Source: a virus
DNA: 22,653 nt
IMG/VR virus record: IMGVR_UViG_3300037427_000386
Coordinates: 1 to 22,653 of that record
Strand: one strand, 5' to 3'
Shown here: positions 19,688 through 22,653 of the stretch, piece by piece
Layout of the letters: every line of letters starts with the position of its first letter
Numbering within the stretch: position 1 is the first letter of the stretch
Program-made: the position numbers and the translations under genes
The notes under the pieces: generated by a model
Told to the model about the DNA's origin: nothing
Database searches by the model: none
Seen by the model: the letters and a program-made list of their open reading frames with translations, nothing else

Positions 19688-20622
19688 GTGAACTCCACAT
19701 TAGCCATAATCTCAGTTAAGCATGCAGTAATATTGATCTCTTGATCTGCTACGAATGCCGCTTTGTATTGATAGTCTGCTATGAGGAGTACCAAGTGTGG
19801 AATACCTTTAACCTCAGGCAATAATGTGTCGTATATTTGTCTAAATAACCCTTGAGGATCTGTGTCTACATTGTTGACAACCCATTGCCTCATCTTCTTC
19901 CAATCCTTCTCTCTAAGGCTCTCTATTAGGTTCTTAGAGTTAATTTCCTGGAAGTTACTTAGTATACCCTCATCAATAGAACCTGCCACAGAGTATCTCT
20001 GGAGTTCATTGATAACCCTACGATAGTCAGGAAAGTATTTCATCAATAGCTCTGCTAGGACCTTCTCATTGTAGTCCACACCCTCATTATTTAGGATGTA
20101 TGCCATACGTTCCATAAACAATTTAGCCATCTTAGGACGGTCCTTAGGGGCTATCTTAAAGTCTATGACAGTTGTTCTACTATGTAAGGGCTCTATAAGT
20201 CTATTAGCATAGTTACAAGTAAAGATGAATCTACAGTTCTCTGAGAACGTCTCTATGAACGCCCTAAGTGCAGGTTGTACACTATCGCGGTTCATATAGT
20301 CCGCCTCGTCTAGTATAACTACCTTTGTAGCACCCTCAAATGAAACTGCTGATGCAAACTGCTTGATCTTGGTCCTGAGAGTGTCGATCTGACGACCTTC
20401 ATCACTACCATTGATTACTATATAGTCACACCCTAACTCCTCACAGAGAGCACGCGCGAGCGTTGTCTTACCTGTGCCAGCAGTACCTGCTAGTAATAAG
20501 TTAGGGGCTTCCTTTTTAGCTATAAACTGTTTGAATTGTTTTTTAACATCCTCAGGAAGGATACAATCGTCTATACGCTTGGGTCTATATTTTTCAACCC
20601 ATAAGAATTGTGCTGGTTCCAT
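19684..20622 (-). CDS. 44: Clamp loader large subunit gp44 (AAA+ ATPase)
   Basis: 312 residues from ATG 20622. The AAA+ order is Walker A GTAGTGKT at 46-53, Walker B VVILDEADYM, FIFTCNYANRL (sensor 1), and PLHSRTTVIDF, the SRC-like motif written here SRT. FPDYRRVINELQ is the sensor 2 region. It is the ATP-driven part of the clamp loader for gp45. The start is ATG 20622, not the in-frame GTG at 20628, because AGGAG overlaps the GTG and is 6 bases before the ATG. The 38-bp repeat lies 30 bases upstream, between this gene and the peroxiredoxin gene. Confidence 0.97.
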   Translation of the reverse strand: MEPAQFLWVEKYRPKRIDDCILPEDVKKQFKQFIAKKEAPNLLLAGTAGTGKTTLARALCEELGCDYIVINGSDEGRQIDTLRTKIKQFASAVSFEGATKVVILDEADYMNRDSVQPALRAFIETFSENCRFIFTCNYANRLIEPLHSRTTVIDFKIAPKDRPKMAKLFMERMAYILNNEGVDYNEKVLAELLMKYFPDYRRVINELQRYSVAGSIDEGILSNFQEINSKNLIESLREKDWKKMRQWVVNNVDTDPQGLFRQIYDTLLPEVKGIPHLVLLIADYQYKAAFVADQEINITACLTEIMANVEFT

Positions 20623-20651
20623 ACTCACTCCTATTCATAATATAATTAACC

Positions 20652-20689
20652 AACTTTTTTTGCTCCAAAATATCGTAAAAAATTTTGTC
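20652..20689 (-). repeat. 38-bp dispersed repeat, copy 2
   Basis: Identical over 38 bases to 4340-4377 and in the same orientation. It fills half of the 80-base gap between the peroxiredoxin stop (20703) and gp44 start (20622). No sigma70 or TATAAATA promoter is obvious in this gap. Confidence 0.9.
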
Positions 20690-20702
20690 ACAGAAAAAGG
20701 TT

Positions 20703-21314
20703 TTAGGAAATATCTTCCTTAATATCTGTCGAATCTGAGATATCAAGTTTAATATCTTTCCCTTCAAAAGGATTATTTCTAATCCATTCCATCACATTTC
20801 CGGGTGTGCTAACAACATAAGGATCGTCCTCGAAGTTATCACCAAACCCTTCTTCAATAAAACTCTGTACGAGTTTGCCATCATCATAGATTGCAGCATA
20901 TCTCCAACTTCTAACACCAAACTGTAGATTGTCCTTACGAACATCCATGCCAAGTTTAATTGTAAGTTGGGCGCTACCATCTGGGATAAGTTTTACATTT
21001 ACCAATCCTTGATCCTGTGCCCACTCGTTCATTACGAAAGTATCGTTGACACTAATACAATAGATGTCATCAATACCCAAGTTTCTAAACAAGTGATATT
21101 GGGATTCAAATCCTGGTAGTTGTTTACTAGAACAAGTAGGTGTAAATGCACCAGGCAATCCAAATAGAATTACTCTTTTACCTGTAAACAGAACATCGTT
21201 GTCCATGTCTACAAATTTAGATACGCCTGAAGTTGTTTTAACCTGCTTGATTAGTTTGAATGGTGGGATTGTTTCTGCGATTGTAGCAGTTTCTGTAAAT
21301 ACATGCTCTCCCAT
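20703..21314 (-). CDS. Peroxiredoxin (Prx5-type)
   Basis: 203 residues. PGAFTPTCS at 54-62 is the Prx5 signature, with peroxidatic Cys61 and the supporting Pro and Thr. A second Cys at about 86 (DIYCISVND) may act in resolving. SVNDTFVMNEWAQDQG is also typical of Prx5 (hybrid Prx5 or AhpC-TSA redoxin family). It would reduce hydrogen peroxide or organic peroxides using thiols. ATG 21314 overlaps the stop of the upstream gene (TAATG), with GGAGG 7 bases before it. It is embedded between the sliding clamp and clamp loader genes, so it is expressed with DNA replication; the C-terminus has an acidic extension (DISDSTDIKEDIS). Confidence 0.93.
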   Translation of the reverse strand: MGEHVFTETATIAETIPPFKLIKQVKTTSGVSKFVDMDNDVLFTGKRVILFGLPGAFTPTCSSKQLPGFESQYHLFRNLGIDDIYCISVNDTFVMNEWAQDQGLVNVKLIPDGSAQLTIKLGMDVRKDNLQFGVRSWRYAAIYDDGKLVQSFIEEGFGDNFEDDPYVVSTPGNVMEWIRNNPFEGKDIKLDISDSTDIKEDIS

Positions 21315-21493
21315 TATTCATCCTCCCCTGATGCGAAAGGATCTAATTCTCCCTTCATTACTTTTCTAACTAAATTAATTGCTGGGTTGGGTCTAGTGAA
21401 AATATATTCTACTGTCTCACCATCCAGATTAATTTCAACAATCCAGCCGTTAGTCGCTTCTCGGATTGTTACTTCTAATTTACTCTCGTCCAT
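21314..21493 (-). CDS. Conserved 59-residue phage protein
   Basis: A 59-residue frame from ATG 21493, beginning MDESKLEVTIREATNGWIVE, then INLDGETVEYIFTRPNPAIN and LVRKVMKGELDPFASGEDE. It predicts a small beta sheet followed by a helix. The pattern IREA-NGWIVE-x6-EYxFTRPxxAI is one I recall from small proteins beside the clamp gene in marine T4-like phages; no function is known to me. AGGAG 5 bases before the ATG is strong. The upstream clamp gene ends 8 bases before its start, and its stop overlaps the next ATG (TAATG). Confidence 0.82.
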   Translation of the reverse strand: MDESKLEVTIREATNGWIVEINLDGETVEYIFTRPNPAINLVRKVMKGELDPFASGEDE

Positions 21494-21501
21494 AGTTACT
21501 C

Positions 21502-22155
21502 CTATATATCTGAGGATCTTTCAAGTGCTAACCAATACTTACGACCAGCTTTACTTTCAAGATACATAAATTTCTTTTTAGAGACGATTACTTTGTAAGT
21601 GTCTGCAATAACCTTAAAGTTCTCAATAGCCAGTCTCGCATCAAACGTTACGTCTGATTGTATGATGTCTGTTCTATATGCGTTGGACTTAGGTGTATTG
21701 GGATCTCCTACTTCTACTCTAATGTTCTCACCGTCACCTTTAATAGATAACATAGGTGCGCCTGTAATACCCGCAGCCTTAAGAATCATTTCAACGTTAT
21801 CCTTTGTAAGTTCAAACTCGAAGAAGTTGTCTACTTCAATTGACTTATCAGGAGCGCTAACAATGATGTTAGGATCTGCAAAGTAATATTCAAATCTAGA
21901 TGAACCTTTAGACACGAGGAGTCTTTCTTCCTCGAATACTACGTCAGGATCTTCTATGACTGTTAGTAAAGATAGCAGGCTATTTAAATCATAGACTGCA
22001 AATTCTTGTGGGAAACTTTCCTCAATCTCTGCACGTGCAAAAATATTTTTACCTGTACTAATTGTTGAAAGTAAACTACCTTCACGAACTAGAATGTTCG
22101 TGTTGATAGTTGCAAAGTTCTTTAGAACTTCAATTGTGTTTTTCGATAATTTCAT
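21502..22155 (-). CDS. 45: Sliding clamp gp45
   Basis: 217 residues from ATG 22155, against 228 in T4. MKLSKNTIEVLKNFATINTNIL closely parallels the T4 gp45 start (T4 MKLSKDT...LKNFATIN), and AVYDLNSLLSLLTVIED matches T4 (AIYDLNGFLGIL). It forms the trimeric ring that holds gp43 on DNA and, in T4, also links late transcription to replication. GGAG lies 8 bases upstream of this ATG; a TTG at 22167 is in frame but has no site. It has its own promoter at 22181-22209. Confidence 0.97.
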   Translation of the reverse strand: MKLSKNTIEVLKNFATINTNILVREGSLLSTISTGKNIFARAEIEESFPQEFAVYDLNSLLSLLTVIEDPDVVFEEERLLVSKGSSRFEYYFADPNIIVSAPDKSIEVDNFFEFELTKDNVEMILKAAGITGAPMLSIKGDGENIRVEVGDPNTPKSNAYRTDIIQSDVTFDARLAIENFKVIADTYKVIVSKKKFMYLESKAGRKYWLALERSSDI

Positions 22156-22180
22156 AATATACTCCAAATATTATCCTACT

Positions 22181-22209
22181 ATTATAGGACCTTTCATACT
22201 AAAAATCAA
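22181..22209 (-). promoter_or_regulatory. Sigma70-like promoter for the sliding clamp gene
   Basis: TTGATT at 22209-22204, a 17-base spacer and TATAAT at 22186-22181 on the minus strand, preceded by AC. The spacer ends GGTCC, like GATCC in the promoters at 5072 and 15484. Leader of about 20 bases to ATG 22155. Confidence 0.8.
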
Positions 22210-22226
22210 GTGGTAAGAGTACCGTT

Positions 22227-22601
22227 TTAACCAGTAAGCTCAGGTGATACTGAGGCCGCCTCCATTAAAGTTTGTACTGTACCGTCGTTGTTTTCGGTTA
22301 TCGCCAAAGTTATTCCTGCCGATGCCATTGCTGCTGATAAATCAGCTCTTAATGCGTTATATCTACCATCAGATAAGTCCGCTGTCTTAAACGCATCGTA
22401 AGTTGCCTCGTCTGCGCAAGTTTCTGTGACAGTTAATGTTAGTTCATCTGATGATAAATCAAAAGAAACACTAATACCATTGTCTGCCTGATACTGTCTT
22501 CTCCAATCCCAATAGTCAGAACCTTCGCCGTGGTCCTTAACTGATGTCCATGCTGTACCAGTGCTTGGTCGGACAAATGTATTGATTTTAGAATATGCCA
22601 T
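22227..22601 (-). CDS. Unknown 124-residue protein, richer in G+C
   Basis: It begins MAYSKINTFVRPSTGTAWTS, then has an aromatic segment (DYWDWRRQYQADNG). The remainder is rich in Ala, Ser, Thr and Asp, with strand-like VSFDLSSDELTLTVTE and a helical LRADLSAAMASAGI. The base composition is visibly richer in G+C than its neighbours. TTAGGAG before ATG 22601 is a strong ribosome site. A TATAAATA late box lies 31 bases upstream, suggesting late expression and perhaps a virion component. I do not recognise the family. Confidence 0.75.
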   Translation of the reverse strand: MAYSKINTFVRPSTGTAWTSVKDHGEGSDYWDWRRQYQADNGISVSFDLSSDELTLTVTETCADEATYDAFKTADLSDGRYNALRADLSAAMASAGITLAITENNDGTVQTLMEAASVSPELTG

Positions 22602-22632
22602 TAAATTCTCCTAAATTAACTTTCTATACTCT

Positions 22633-22640
22633 TATTTATA
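22633..22640 (-). promoter_or_regulatory. T4-type late promoter box TATAAATA
   Basis: An exact TATAAATA on the minus strand in non-coding sequence, with its downstream edge 31 bases before the start at 22601. The leader would be about 25 bases, ending with a strong ribosome site. Confidence 0.6.
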
Positions 22641-22653
22641 AACTTTTAATCTT

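Noticed and set aside
22204-22226. Short hairpin GGTACTCTTACC after the gene at 22227, followed by a T-run, considered as a terminator
   Set aside because: Four base pairs only, and the T-run belongs to the -35 region of the sliding clamp promoter.
1-22653. tRNA genes, CRISPR arrays, insertion sequences, integrase or attachment sites
   Set aside because: No cloverleaf-like stretch with a T-loop, no regular repeat-spacer pattern and no transposase or integrase motif was seen on either strand; non-coding gaps are too short for most of these.

Overview
The window looks like a piece of the genome of a marine T4-like myovirus (tailed dsDNA phage). Every credible gene is on the minus strand, so transcription runs from right to left. 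The DNA is AT-rich and tightly packed, with stop/start overlaps such as TAATG, ATGA and GTGA. The T4 replication core is recognisable in order: sliding clamp gp45, clamp loader gp44 and gp62, translational repressor RegA, DNA polymerase gp43, recombinase UvsX and replicative helicase gp41. Accessory genes typical of marine T4-like phages (Hsp20, SNase-like nuclease, 2OG oxygenases, radical SAM enzyme, peroxiredoxin, nucleotidyltransferases) sit between them. The promoters begin CTTGAC and several end CCTATAAT, which resembles the housekeeping promoter pattern of Alphaproteobacteria. With the low GC this makes a SAR11/Pelagibacter-type host plausible, but that is inference.

Right part (22653 to about 15456, in transcription order): an unknown G+C-richer protein behind a late promoter; gp45 behind a sigma70-like promoter; a 59-residue protein; a Prx5-type peroxiredoxin; gp44; gp62; RegA; a radical SAM protein; a prolyl-4-hydroxylase-like oxygenase; Hsp20; a conserved unknown; and an SNase-family nuclease.

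Middle part (15512 to about 6907): gp43 with its own promoter, then a sugar/nucleotide-activation group: an SGNH hydrolase-like protein, a 51-residue membrane protein, small basic proteins, an APS-kinase-like P-loop kinase, a nucleotidyltransferase that overlaps the kinase by 106 bases, and a short UDP-glucose-dehydrogenase-like protein. UvsX follows with a promoter buried in the preceding gene, then a zinc-ribbon protein, gp41 and an unknown protein.

Left part (6929 to 1): a holin-like two-span membrane protein, small proteins, a degenerate oxygenase-fold protein, two short operons behind near-identical promoters (one with a small HTH protein), a 233-base non-coding stretch holding a 13-bp inverted repeat and a 38-bp sequence repeated exactly upstream of gene 44, a run of overlapping small genes, a TagD-like cytidylyltransferase and a glycosyltransferase. 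The left edge has the strangest group: a histidine-rich protein with ligase-type KxDG and EGFV motifs, a 17-residue peptide with 8 cysteines, and a histidine-rich nucleotidyltransferase cut by the window edge.

No tRNA, rRNA, CRISPR array or insertion sequence was recognised. All assignments come from reading motifs and recalling protein families; no database search was run.
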